From positions 1 to 64,000 of the forward strand of contig JAGTXO010000056.1 in NCBI GenBank assembly GCA_019448385.1: a stretch of 64,000 nucleotides of DNA. Direction: 5' to 3'. How positions within the stretch are numbered: position 1 is the first letter of the stretch; every line of letters starts with the position of its first letter. The position numbers were made by a program, and so were the translations under genes. This stretch comes from Diacronema lutheri. Lineage: Eukaryota; Haptophyta; Pavlovophyceae; Pavlovales; Pavlovaceae. Positions 9,372 to 19,759 of this stretch are shown in pieces. The notes beneath the pieces are model-generated. The model saw only the letters and a program-made list of their open reading frames with translations, was not told the origin of the DNA and did no database searches.

Positions 9372-11639
9372 TCACAGCACGTTGCCCACGATTCCGCGCG
9401 AGCCCCACACGTAGGACACATGGTCGCCGGCGGTCCTTCCCGGCGGCGGCACCCACGGCGGCCGCTCGTCCGAGATGGGCGCGCGGCCGTCCGAGGGAGC
9501 CAGCCGGCCGTACGCGAGCGCGCGCTGCGAGATCGAGTCTGACAGACGACGGGGCGAGTGGCGAGGCGAGCGCGCGCCGCCTCCGACGGGCGAGCGCGCG
9601 CGCGCCGACGGCGCCGTGTGCGCGAGTAGCTGAGCTTCGTCGCCAACGCCGCTGCCGCACGACGGGCGCGCCGCCGCGTCGGTGCGCGCTCGCGCCCACT
9701 CGCCGCCGCCGTCGCCGCCCGCGCTGCCGCCCTCGGGCTGGCCCGAAGCGCGCAGCACCGGCGCGAGCGCCGTGCCTGGCACGTCGTCCTCGTCGAGCCA
9801 GCTGCGCTCGGACGTGCCGTCGACGCCCGAGTTGGCGCGGTCGCTCGTCTCGCCCGCGATCGCCGCGCGCGTGCGCGCTTCGGCCTGCGCAGCGACGGCG
9901 TTCCAGTACTCCGCCTGCGCCGCCGCCTCGGCCGCCGAGCCCGCCTGCGCAGCCGCGTGCGCGCGCACGCGCTCGGCGTGCAAGGCCGCCGCCGCCGACG
10001 AGCACACGTCGCTCGTGCCGTCCGCGCGCGCGCGGCTCAGCTGATACTGCAACGGCGCGGCGGCGGCGTATGCACCAACGTGGTGGCCTCCTGCAGCCTC
10101 GGGCAGCGCCCTGCTGCACGCCTGCTCTGCGTGCGGTGCCGCGCCCGCCGCACAGGACGCAGGCGCCGCGGCGTGGGCGAGGCACGCGGAGGTGCGTGCA
10201 AAGGACCCGTGCTCGTGCATGGACGCGTGGCGCCGCGGCGAGTCGCCCGGTTCGCTGCCCGCCCACTCGGACGCAAGCCCCGCCGACGGCGCACCGGTGT
10301 GTGCGCCCTCGCCGCCGCTGCCCGTGCCGTAGCCGGACTCGCGGTTGGCCGCGCCATCGCCGCTCAGCGCGCCGCGCACGCCGGCAGCGAACGCGCAGCT
10401 CGGGCACGAGAAGGCTGCGGCCGGTGTGTGCATTGGCGGTGGCGCGCACCGCTCGTAGGCACTGGTGCCGACACGCTCGGCCGCCGCGTGCCGCATGGAT
10501 GAGTGCGATGCGGGGTGCAACGTGGGCTGAGGCGGCAGCGGCAGCGGCGCGTGGGCGGTCGGGCGCGGCGCGACGCCGGCCGGCGCGCGCGGCAACGGCG
10601 TGGCGCTCGCGTCGCGATTGGATGGAAGGCCACCTCCCAGGTAGGACGCTGCGGGCGAGGTCGGCCGCTCCCACGCGTCGGCCTTCGAGCCGGCTTCCGC
10701 GCCTCCGCCGCCTCCGCCTCCGCACCACGCGCCGTCGCGTTCCCCGTCGAGCTCGCGCGCGCGTGCGCCGCCGCTGCTGCCCGGCAGAAGCGATGGCGGA
10801 GACCACGGCGCGGCGCTCGACGCCACATCGTGCGGCGAGAGCGACGCGAGGCCGAGGGCGCCGCTCTCGTCACCGTACCACCCGCCGTGCCCGCCGCCAT
10901 AGCCGCCGCCATCCCTGCCGTGTGCGCTCGACGCATGCCGCGGCCACGCCGCTTCGGCGCCGCGCTGCTGCGGAGGCGCATGGCGCGGGTTGGCAAAGGT
11001 GGCGCCACCGGGCGAGAGTGCGAGCGCGCGTGCGGCGAGGCCATCGTTGCCCACGAGCAGGGGCTGGAGCAGCGCGTGCAGCGCGCGCACTGCGGCGGCG
11101 TCCTCCGCGCGCGCGGCGGTCTCGGCGCCGAGCGCGGCCTCGAGCTGCGACAGCTCGGCGCTGGCCGCCGCGTGCTCGGCGGCAAGCGCGGCGGCCGCGG
11201 CCTCGCGCTCGCGGCCGGCGCGCAGCGCGCGTCGCCGCTCCGCGCCCACCGCGCTCTCCACGTCGACGAGCGCAGCGTTCAGCTCCGACGCGCGCGCGCG
11301 CGCCTCGCCAAGCCGCGCGTGCGCGTCCGCCAGCGACATGGCGAGCTGCTCGAGCTCGCGCGCGCCATCGTCGAACGCCCGGCGCGCGGCATCGCCGCCG
11401 GTCAGCGCGAGCGCCTCGAGAGGGCTGGCCGGCGGCGGGCCCGACTGCCCAGCTCGCCGCAGCTCGGCGAGCGCGGCGGCGGCCGCGGCGCCGTCGCGCT
11501 CCGCGGCGGCGCGGAGAGAGCGCAACCGGTGCTTCTCATCCTCGAGAGCGGCGACGCGCGCTTCGAGCTCGAGCACCGCGCGTATCACCACGCCGCCGCC
11601 CGGCGAGTGCGACGCCTTGTGCTGTGTGGGCGTCTGCAT
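9372..11639 (-). CDS. Unknown Ala/Ser-rich protein with an N-terminal coiled coil
   Basis: A single open frame of 755 residues from the ATG at 11639, with no intron needed. Residues of about 15-190 form heptad-rich coiled coils (AVLELEARVAALEDEKHRLR, ELEQLAMSLADAHARLGEAR). About 200-700 is low-complexity Gly/Ala/Ser/His sequence. The last 50 residues are more ordered (PPWVPPPG and YVWGSRGIVGNVL) and may be a binding motif. No known family was recognised. It ends 60 bases from the convergent gene ending at 9312 and shares a divergent 341-base promoter with the MAP kinase kinase. The middle may hide introns, since GC-rich sequence stays open by chance. Structural or cytoskeletal roles are possible but unproven. 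Confidence 0.6.
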   Translation of the reverse strand: MQTPTQHKASHSPGGGVVIRAVLELEARVAALEDEKHRLRSLRAAAERDGAAAAAALAELRRAGQSGPPPASPLEALALTGGDAARRAFDDGARELEQLAMSLADAHARLGEARARASELNAALVDVESAVGAERRRALRAGREREAAAAALAAEHAAASAELSQLEAALGAETAARAEDAAAVRALHALLQPLLVGNDGLAARALALSPGGATFANPRHAPPQQRGAEAAWPRHASSAHGRDGGGYGGGHGGWYGDESGALGLASLSPHDVASSAAPWSPPSLLPGSSGGARARELDGERDGAWCGGGGGGGAEAGSKADAWERPTSPAASYLGGGLPSNRDASATPLPRAPAGVAPRPTAHAPLPLPPQPTLHPASHSSMRHAAAERVGTSAYERCAPPPMHTPAAAFSCPSCAFAAGVRGALSGDGAANRESGYGTGSGGEGAHTGAPSAGLASEWAGSEPGDSPRRHASMHEHGSFARTSACLAHAAAPASCAAGAAPHAEQACSRALPEAAGGHHVGAYAAAAPLQYQLSRARADGTSDVCSSAAAALHAERVRAHAAAQAGSAAEAAAQAEYWNAVAAQAEARTRAAIAGETSDRANSGVDGTSERSWLDEDDVPGTALAPVLRASGQPEGGSAGGDGGGEWARARTDAAARPSCGSGVGDEAQLLAHTAPSARARSPVGGGARSPRHSPRRLSDSISQRALAYGRLAPSDGRAPISDERPPWVPPPGRTAGDHVSYVWGSRGIVGNVL

Positions 11640-11980
11640 TGCGTGTCGCAGGTTCAAAAACAGCCCCCCCTTTTGAAAATAGGTGGCTGTTTCGCTTGCG
11701 TTTGTCGGACTTCCGAACGACTTGGAAGTCCACCGGGAGCCTCGGACCCACGCCCAGGCGCACGGGTGCGCCGGCAGGTCGCCGAGGGCGCCCGGCTGGG
11801 CTGATGGCGCCGCCGCTGGGCCTCTCGATAGGTGCGCCGCACTGCGCACGCACGCACCCCCGCCGCGTCCGCCGCGCCCCACCTGCGCAGCTCGGTATGC
11901 CGCCTGCCGACCGCGCGCGCGGCGCGCGTTGCGGCGCGCGCGCACGCGCGCCGGTGCGCGCAGAGTCGGAGGCGGACCTG
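11640..11980. promoter_or_regulatory. Divergent promoter with two A/T boxes and a perfect inverted repeat
   Basis: The spacer between the coiled-coil gene (minus) and the MAP kinase kinase (plus) has TTCAAAAA at 11653-11660 and TTTTGAAAAT at 11671-11680, close to the minus-strand start. GGACTTCC at 11707-11714 and GGAAGTCC at 11724-11731 form a perfect 8-base inverted repeat around a 9-base spacer, a shape typical of a dimeric regulator site. The remainder is GC-rich. Confidence 0.5.
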
Positions 11981-13760
11981 ATGAACATTTCGAACGAGCA
12001 GGGGCTACCGCCGCTGCAGCGCGGGGACTCGTTCAATTTGAGCGACACGGGCACCTTCCAGCGCACAGACTTTAAGGTGAGCCGCGACGGGATTGGCGGG
12101 CTCGACATCTCGGGCGAGGAGCGGCGGTTGCGCGGCGTCAAGATCCTGCTCGACGATCTGGAGATGACGGAGGAGCTGGGGCAAGGAGCCTCGGGCATCG
12201 TGCGCAAGGCCATCCACAAGCCCACCGGCGTCATCGTCGCCGTCAAGACGGTCAACATCACTGACAAGGGCAAGCGGTCGCAAATGGTCAACGAGCTGCG
12301 CTCACTCACCCAGTCGCAGTGCCCCTTCCTCGTGGGGCTGCACGACGCCTTCTACGAGGAGATGCAGGTGCGCCATGCGCCGTGCGCTCGCGCTTCAGTT
12401 CCGCCGCGGACCCGTCGCATGGCGCCGTGGGGCCTCGGCGCGGCGGTGCGCGGCGTGAGGGCGTGTTCCGCTGCGCCTCCGTGGTGCGGCCGTTACGGAG
12501 CGGCTGCAACCGTGCAGAGGCCAATGGGCGGGGCTTTGGCGGACGTGCGGTGCGGCGCGGGGCGTCACGACCGGGCGTGGCAGGGACCGAAGCGTGCGCA
12601 CGGCGCGTCTGCGCGCGCCATGCCCGTTCCGAGGTACGCGGCCTCCGCTGCGCGGCCATCGTGCGGCGTGTGCGTGTGGGCAGGTGCACATGGTGCTCGA
12701 GTTCATGGACGGCGGAGACCTCTCCGACCTGGTCAGGGCGAGCTCCGAGCAGAACGGCGGCGTGGGGGGCATCCGCTCGGAGGAGGTGCTTTTTAAAATC
12801 GCCACGCAGGTGCTGCACGGGCTTTCTTACCTTCATCGGCAGAGGCACCAGGTGTGCGCATCCTTGCGCGCTCGCCCCGCCTGCTCCGCGCCGCCTGCCG
12901 CGCGCACGCCGCCCCGCCGGCCCGTCCACCGGCCGCGCGCACCAGCCGACGCCGCGCGCGCGCGCGCCATTTCCGCCACCGTGAAGATAACCTCCTATCC
13001 TTTCACGCCCGTCGTGCGCGCGCTCTGGGCGCGGCGCGCAGGTGCACCGCGACATGAAGCCGGCCAATCTGATGCGCACTAAGGACGGGCGCGTCAAGAT
13101 CTCCGACTTTGGCATCTCGTCCTCCCTCGACTCGACGATGGGCATGTGCAGCACATTCGTGGGCACCGCGAACTACATGTCGCCCGAACGACTGTCGGGA
13201 GGTAAGCGCCGCCGCCCGCAGCCCGTCACGCAGCGGCGTGACACACGGAGCGCGCGCCGGCGCGCCGCGGCGCAAAGGCGCGCGGCCCACGCCGTGCGCG
13301 GCGCCACCCCTCGCGCCGCGTGGTTTAGCCGAATACTCGTACCCGTCGGATATCTGGTCATTCGGACTTATTGTGCTCGAGCTCATACGCGGCGCGTACC
13401 CGTACCCGAACGCGTCCAATTACTTCCAGCTGCTCAATAACATCATCGAGGGAGGTGCGCACGCACGCGCAGCGCACGCACGCGCGGCGTGTGCGCGAGG
13501 CGGACACGCCCCTCTTTGTCTTTGACCAGCGCCTCACCTGCGCCGCGGCTCGCCCGAACGCTGGCGGAGCGGCAGACGTGCCAGCTGTGCCACAGGACGC
13601 GGGCCTCTCGGCCGACCTGTGTGACTTTGTTGCGTCGTGTCTGCGCAAAGAGCCGGCGCAGCGGCCAACCGTGACTGAGCTGCAGGCGCACCGCTGGATG
13701 AAGCGCTTTGACAGCGATGAGATGGACCTCTCGATGAAGCTCGAAGACGTCAAGCTCTGA
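11981..13760 (+). CDS. MAP kinase kinase (MAP2K/MEK-type dual-specificity kinase)
   Basis: MAP2Ks phosphorylate MAP kinases on Thr and Tyr. Exons 11981-12367, 12684-12851, 13042-13201, 13329-13454 and 13576-13760 join in frame (341 residues). The Gly-rich loop GQGASGIV is near residue 68 and the ATP Lys is in VAVK89. The catalytic loop reads HRDMKPAN (residues 187-194), with Met where Leu is usual. DFG is at 207-209. The activation segment [20 protein letters not shown] has the plant-like S/T-x5-S/T spacing rather than the animal SxxxS/T, followed by [21 protein letters not shown] is the family's subdomain IX. For the last exon, the CAG at 13573-13575 is the preferred acceptor; a GAG six bases earlier would add two residues. 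The start MNISNEQG was chosen because conserved sequence begins soon after. Confidence 0.88.
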
Positions 13761-14008
13761 ACTGACAGCTGCGCCCTGATGGAATCTTGACTTGTTGTCA
13801 GTCGTCACTCGACGTGCCTTGCACACACTGGGCGCCCTCAAACTCGTCAATCGAATCGCGGGGCTGGGGTCCCCCGAGACGGGACGACGAAACGCGGCTG
13901 TGCACAGCAAGCCGCCGCCTCCTCCCTGGCTCACGGCCGCGCGCATTGCCGGCCGGCGCGTGGCGGCCGCCGGCACGCGCGCCCGTCCGTGCGCCGCGCG
14001 CTGGCCGC

Positions 14009-17000
14009 TCAGTCGCGCCTGCGCCGGTCGTAATCGCGATCGTCGCGCCTGCGCCGGTCGTAACGGTCATCGTAACGGTCGTCGTCGTCGTCGCGCCGCC
14101 TGCGCGCATAGTGGGCGGCGTCCCCACGGCCTCGGCTGCGGCTGCGGCTGCGGCTGCGGCTGCGGCTGCGACCTCGGCTGCGGCTGCGGCTACGGCTGCG
14201 ACCGCGCTCGTAACGGTCGTCGCGCCTACGCTCGTACCCGCGGTCGTAGTAACGGTCGGAGTAACGGTCGTCGTACCCGCGGTCGTAACGGTCGTCGCGC
14301 CGGCTGGCGGCGAAGCCGCCGCCGCCGCCTCCGTAGCCACCGCCGCCGTAGCCGCCACCGCCGCCGCCTCCGTAGCCGCCGCCGCCGTAGCCGCCGCCGC
14401 CGCCGCCGCCACCGCCGCCGCCGTAGCCGCCACCGCCGCCGCCGCCGTAGCCGCGCGCGCCCCCCGCGAGCTTCTCGTCGACGAGCTGGCGCACAAGGCG
14501 CTCCGCCTTGTCACGCCCGGCCTTGTCGATGCCAAAGACGAGAAGCCGCTCGTCGGGGCCTCCTGCCTGTTCGCCCGCGCTCTCGAGGAAGCAGAATGTG
14601 CCGCTCTCCTCCTCGATCTGCAAAGTATCCCACGCGGTGCGGTGGGTAGCGAGGCGCGAGTCGGGCAGGGGGGTGGGGGTGGCTGGGGGCAGGGGGCAAG
14701 GGCAAGGCGGGCAGGGGCCAGGGGGGAGCAGGGGCTAGGGGGCAGGGGCGGGGGAAGCGCGCCTCACCGCGCGCAGAGACGAGCCGCGATTGCCAGTCAC
14801 GTAGCCGACGCACTCGGGCGGCACCTTGATCGTGAGCACGTCCGTGCGCTCCGACAAATCCTCGACGTGCACGGGACCTGCCGCACGGCCCGGAGGGGGG
14901 GGGGGGGGGGGGGGGGGGGGTTAAGGTCCGAAGGAGGAGCGGATGAAAGGGGGAAGGTCCGCAGGAGGAGCGGATGAAAGGGGGAAGGCCCGAAGGAGGA
15001 GCGGATGAAAGGGGGAAGGCCCGAAGGAGGAGCGGATGAAAGGGGGAAGGTCCGAAGGAGGAGCGGATGAAAGGGGAAAGGTCCGAAGGAGGAGCGGATG
15101 AAAGGGGGAAGGTCCGAAGGAGGAGCGGATGAAAGGGGGAAGGTCCGAAGGAGGAGCGGATGAAAGGGGGAAGGTCCGAAGGAGGAGCGGATGAAAGGGG
15201 GAAGGCCCGAAGGAGGAGCGGATGAAAGGGGGAAGGTCCGAAGGAGGAGCGGATGAAAGGGGGAAGGCCCGAAGGAGGAGCGGATGAAAGGGGGAAGGCC
15301 CGAAGGAGGAGCGGATGAAGGGGGGAAGGCCCGAAGGAGGAGCGGATGAAAGGGGGAAGGTCCGAAGGAGGAGCGGATGAAAGGGGGAAGGTCCGAAGGA
15401 GGAGCGGATGAAAGGGGGAAGGCCCGAAGGAGGAGCGGATGAAAGGGGGAAGGTCCGAAGGAGGAGCGGATGAAAGGGGGAAGGCCCGAAGGAGGAGCGG
15501 ATGAAAGGGGGAAGGCCCGAAGGAGGAGCGGATGAAGGGGGGAAGGCCCGAAGGAGGAGCGGATGAAAGGGGGAAGGTCCGAAGGAGGAGCGGATGAAAG
15601 GGGGAAGGTCCGAAGGAGGAGCGGATGAAGGGGGGAAGGCCCGAAGGAGGAGCGGATGAAAGGGGGAAGGTCCGAAGGAGGAGCGGATGAAAGGGGGAAG
15701 GCCCGAAGGAGGAGCGGATGAAAGGGGGAAGGTCCGAAGGAGGAGCGGATGAAGGGGGGAAGGTCCGAAGGAGGAGCGGATGAAAGGGGGAAGGTCCGAA
15801 GGAGGAGCGGATGAAAGGGGGAAGGTCCGAAGGAGGAGCGGATGAAAGGGGGAAGGTCCGAAGGAGGAGCGGATGAAAGGGGGAAGGTCCGAAGGAGGAG
15901 CGGATGAAAGGGGGAAGGCCCGAAGGAGGAGCGGATGAAAGGGGGAAGGCCCGAAGGAGGAGCGGATGAAAGGGGGAAGGTCCGAAGGAGGAGCGGATGA
16001 AAGGGGAAAGGTCCGAAGGAGGAGCGGATGAAAGGGGGAAGGTCCGAAGGAGGAGCGGATGAAAGGGGGAAGGCCCGAAGGAGGAGCGGATGAAAGGGGG
16101 AAGGTCCGAAGGAGGAGCGGATGAAAGGGGGAAGGCCCGAAGGAGGAGCGGATGAAAGGGGGAAGGCCCGAAGGAGGAGCGGATGAAAGGGGGAAGGCCC
16201 GAAGGAGGAGCGGATGAAAGGGGGAAGGCCCGAAGGAGGAGCGGATGAAAGGGGGAAGGTCCGAAGGAGGAGCGGATGAAAGGGGGAAGGTCCGAAGGAG
16301 GAGCGGATGAAGGGGGGAAGGTCCGAAGGAAGAGCGGATAAAAGGGGCGACGCGTGACGGCGCCGCGCGCGCGCAGAGCGCGCACGGGCGCTTCGGCGTG
16401 GCTGCAATCAATGTGAGTATGTGAGTATGTGAGTGTGAGTGTGAGTATGTGAGTGTGAGTGTGAGTGTGAGCGAGGGGGAGAGGGAGGGGGGCGGGCTGT
16501 GAGCATGGCGGGATAGAAAGGCAACACGCACCGTTCCGCTGCTTCAGCAGCCACTTGAGGTAGTCGCGCGCACGATGGCGTTCGTCGCGGCTGCCCGAGA
16601 GGAAGGCGATGTGCCCGACAAACTCCATCACGCACCCTGCACACACACACGCCAGGCGCGCGGGGGGGGGGGGGGGGGGGGGGGGGGGGGTGGGGGGGGG
16701 GGTGGGGTGGGGGGTTGGAGCAGAGCGGTGGAAGGCTGGAACGGGGCAAGGTGGTGGAGGGGGGGGGGGGGGGGGGTGGGGGGGGATGGGGTGGGGGGTT
16801 GGAGCAGAGCGGTGGAAGGCTGGAACGGGGCAAGGCGGGGGAGGGGGAGGGGGGGTGGGGGGGGGGGGGGGGGACGACGTGCGTCCGGTGCCCCCGCGCG
16901 CGCACCGGACGCGCGTGCGAGCTTGCGCCGCGTGCTGCCGTCTTTGCCCAGCGCGTAGCTGAGCTCCTGGTCAGTGAGAGGGTACGTGTCCGTGCCCCAC

Positions 17001-19691
17001 TCGTCATCAGTGAGCGAGCGAGTCGCCACCTTGGTGAAGTGGCCCGGGTTCTTCGTCTCGACAGCGGACATCACCTGCGTGCACTCAGGGAAGAAAGGGG
17101 GGGGGGGGGGGGGGGGGAGGGGGAGGGTCACAGGGGCGACGGCGGGCAGCGTGCGCGCAGCTGCTGCCGTCGCGTGCGGCCGATCCAACCCCCCCCCCCC
17201 CCCCCCCCCCTTCCACCCTTTTTTCAAAAAAGAGGAAAAGAGGAAAAAAGGCGCGGGGTGGGCATGGCGGGATGGCGGCACCACCTTGAGCTCGGCGCCT
17301 CGCCTGCCGCGGGTGGGCCCAAATATGGCGAGCTTCTCCGTGCCGCCCGCCTCCCTCGCGGTCTCGCGCGCATCCTTGCCGTCGCGCTGCATCCTCGTCT
17401 CCATGAAGAACATGAGAACGCCCCACTCCTCCTCGATGCGGCCGAGCGTCGCCCGCTTTGCGCCCGTCACGTAACCCACCGTGTCGCGCGGCACCTGTGC
17501 GTCGGAGACGGGGGGGGGGGGGGGGGGGGGGAGGTAGGGGGGCGGGGGGGGGGGGGTCAAGCGGACAGCAAGAGAGGGGGGCACCTGCGCCAAGCGGCCC
17601 CAGGCACCTCGATCATCGTGCAGGGAAAGGGAAAGGGGGAGGGGAGGGGAGGGGAGGGGAGGGGAGGGGAGGGGAGGGGAGGGGAGGGGAGGGGAGGGGA
17701 GGGGAGGGGAGGGGAGGGGAGGGGAGGGGAGGGGGGGGGGGGGCAGAGCGGCGTAGGCACCTCAATCATCGTGCAGTCATCGCGACCGGCGTAGTCGACA
17801 AACACGGGCCCGCGCAACTGCGCGAAGAGCCACTCAAGGTAGACGCGCGCGCGCTCGCGCTGCGACGGCGTGCCGCACATGACGACAGTGTTGCCCACGT
17901 ACCTGACACGGGGTCAGGGCAGGGCAGGGGAGGGGGGGGGGGTTGGTTCAAGGGGGATGCGACGCGGTCTGCACTGCGAGCGCGCGGGGGCAAAGCGCGC
18001 GCGGGCGCGCCAAGGCGCCGTTGCGCGCCGCGCCGCCGAGTGCGCGCGCTGCCCGCGCCAACACCGCGCGCGTCTCCGCCACGTACTCGACGATGCACTC
18101 GGACGAGGCGGCGAGTTTCTTGCGCGTCCCGCCCTTCTTGCCCAGCGCGTAGCTGAGCTCCGAGTCGGCGAGGACGCGCGTCTCCGTGCCGAAGGTGTCG
18201 TCGTCGTCGGCGAACGCCAAGTCGGCCGCGGTCACGAAGCCACGCATCTTCGTCTCGACGGCGGCAAGCACCTGCGAGCAACGGTAGGCCCGAATTGAAA
18301 AAGGGCGGCGGGGGCGGGGGGCGGGGGGGGGGGGGGGGGGGGCGATTTGAGGGTCGCAGCCTCGTCGCGACGGCCGCTGCGTGGCTTTGGGGGCAACGCG
18401 CGGCGCGCGGGCGAGCGCGCACGCGTCGACGGGCGCAGCGAGCGGAGCCCTGCCAGCTGCCACGTGGCGCGTGGGCGCACACACGCACGCACCTTGAGGT
18501 GAGCCCCCCTTCGTCCACGCCTGGGCCCAAAGATGGCGAGCTTTTCGGTGCTCACGCCCGCCGACGGTCCGCGCCTGCCTCTGTACTCGGCAAAGAACAT
18601 GAGCGTACCCCACTCTTCCTCGATCGAGCGCAGAAAGTTGCCTGCGCGCATCCGCGTGGGCGGCGGAAAGGGGGAGGGGGAGGGGGGGGGGGGGGGGGGG
18701 GCGGGGGTGGGGGTGGTGTGTGGCGGCATGGCGGCCGGCGTGAGCAGAGGCGCGGCTGCGCGAGCTCAGACTGCACCGACAAGAGCAGCCGCCCGCGCCA
18801 AGAAGGGGGTTGGGGTGGCAGACAGTGCACGCGCTGTGGCGTTGGCACCGCGCTCGCGCTTTTCCCCCCGGCTGAGCGCATCGCCGCACACCCTACCCTT
18901 TCCCATGGCGCTCAACCCTTTCCCATGGCGCTCAACCCTTTCCCATGGCGCTCAACCCTTTCCCATGGCGCTCAACCCCTTCCCATGGCGCTCAATCCGA
19001 CCAGCGGCAGCAGCGGGAGGCGGGCGCCAGTCGGAGCGCGCGCAAACCGCCGTGCGCCACGCGCGCTCCTCGCCGCAACGGCCGATGAAAGGCGCCGCCC
19101 GGCCCCGTTCGCATTGAGCGCCATGCCCAAAGGCGGTACGCGCGCCAGCAGTGCTTATCCGCGCTCGCGCGCGCGGGCGCGCGCGGCGCGGCACGGCGCA
19201 CCCTGCGCGCCGGTGACAAAGCCGACGGCCTCGTTGGGCACGTTGACGGTGGTGAGGTCGTCCGTGTCCTCGTCCTCGTCGATCGACACCGGCCCCACGC
19301 GCTGAGCCATCACCGCCTCGACATACTTGCGCGCGCGCCTGCGCGCCTCGGGCGGGCCCATGATCTCGAGCGTGCGCGAGTCCTCGTACAACTCAATACG
19401 CGCGCCAGAAACGCGCGCGAGCTTCTCCTTGGTTTTGCCCTGCTTGCCCAGGATGAAGGCCGCGTCGTCGTCCGAGATCTCCATCACAATCTTGTTGTCC
19501 TCCACGCGCGCGCGCGGCGGCGCGGCGGGCTCACCGCGGCGGCGGCCGCCGCCAGGCGCGCCGCCGCTCGGCGCGTCGTCATTTTCGCGCTCGAGCTCCT
19601 TCCGTGCGTGCCCGCCGCCGTCCTCATCCATCGCGCCGCCGTCGTCGTCTTCCCCTCGCGAGCGCGGCTTCGCATCTTCGAAATCCTCCAT
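14009..19691 (-). CDS. Nine-exon RNA-binding protein: six KH-like modules, Gly-rich and RS-type tail
   Basis: Exons 19202-19691, 18493-18641, 18087-18271, 17761-17902, 17285-17494, 16906-17074, 16532-16636, 14768-14877 and 14009-14617 join in frame to 722 residues. Three tandem pairs repeat. The first of each pair has a KH GXXG loop (LGKQGKTKEKL, LGKKGGTRKKL, LGKDGSTRRKL). The second has G-V-T-G followed by an IEEE block (GFVTGAQGG, GYVTGAKRA, GYVTGNRGS; then IEEEWGTLMFF, IEEEWGVLMFF, IEEESGTFCFL). The C-terminus is a GYGGGG-rich stretch and a long Arg/Asp/Tyr and (RS)n tail, as in splicing or mRNP proteins. The acidic N-terminus begins MEDFEDAKPRSRG; an upstream in-frame GTG was ignored. Introns are C-rich in the transcript and hold several minisatellites. 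Nuclear RNA processing is inferred; no exact orthologue was recognised. Confidence 0.87.
14925..16347 (+). repeat. 31-base minisatellite, about 46 copies, inside a KH-gene intron
   Basis: A near-perfect head-to-tail array of a 31-base unit with core AAGGAGGAGCGGATGAAAGG. The main variation is T or C in GGTCCG/GGCCCG, and A or G in GAAAGG/GAAGGG. It lies between exons 14768-14877 and 16532-16636 and follows a 26-base G run (14895-14920). Since 31 is not a multiple of 3, all three minus frames translate to the same 31-residue repeat (FHPLLLRTFP and related), giving three long open frames that are not genes. Confidence 0.95.
17636..17733 (+). repeat. GGGGA pentanucleotide microsatellite flanked by a duplicated exon end
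   Basis: About 19 GGGGA units lie in the KH-gene intron 17495-17760. A 21-base segment containing the 3' end of exon 17761-17902 with its splice donor (17756-17776) recurs with one mismatch at 17603-17623 on the far side of the array. Confidence 0.9.
18896..18995 (+). repeat. 20-base tandem repeat, five copies, in KH-gene intron 1
   Basis: The unit is CCCTTTCCCATGGCGCTCAA. It is repeated five times with a single variant in the last copy, within intron 18642-19201. Confidence 0.95.
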
Positions 19692-19759
19692 CACCCGATC
19701 AACAGCGCCTCTCTAGGGAAGGCCCAGTCACGACGACAACCTCGGAACCGGCCCTCCGC

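Noticed and set aside
8914-12796. Long frames of 630 codons (minus) and 908 codons (plus) around 9-12.8 kb
   Set aside because: Arg-rich shadows of the coiled-coil gene; only the end of the plus frame (from 11981) is real, as MAP kinase kinase exon 1.
14925-16347. CRISPR-like array
   Set aside because: Units are contiguous with no unique spacers, lie in a eukaryotic intron and have no cas genes nearby: a minisatellite.
14511-16646. Three long minus-strand open frames (536-711 codons) with a perfect 31-residue repeat
   Set aside because: They are the three frames of the 31-base intronic minisatellite; flanking exons of the KH gene splice cleanly around it.
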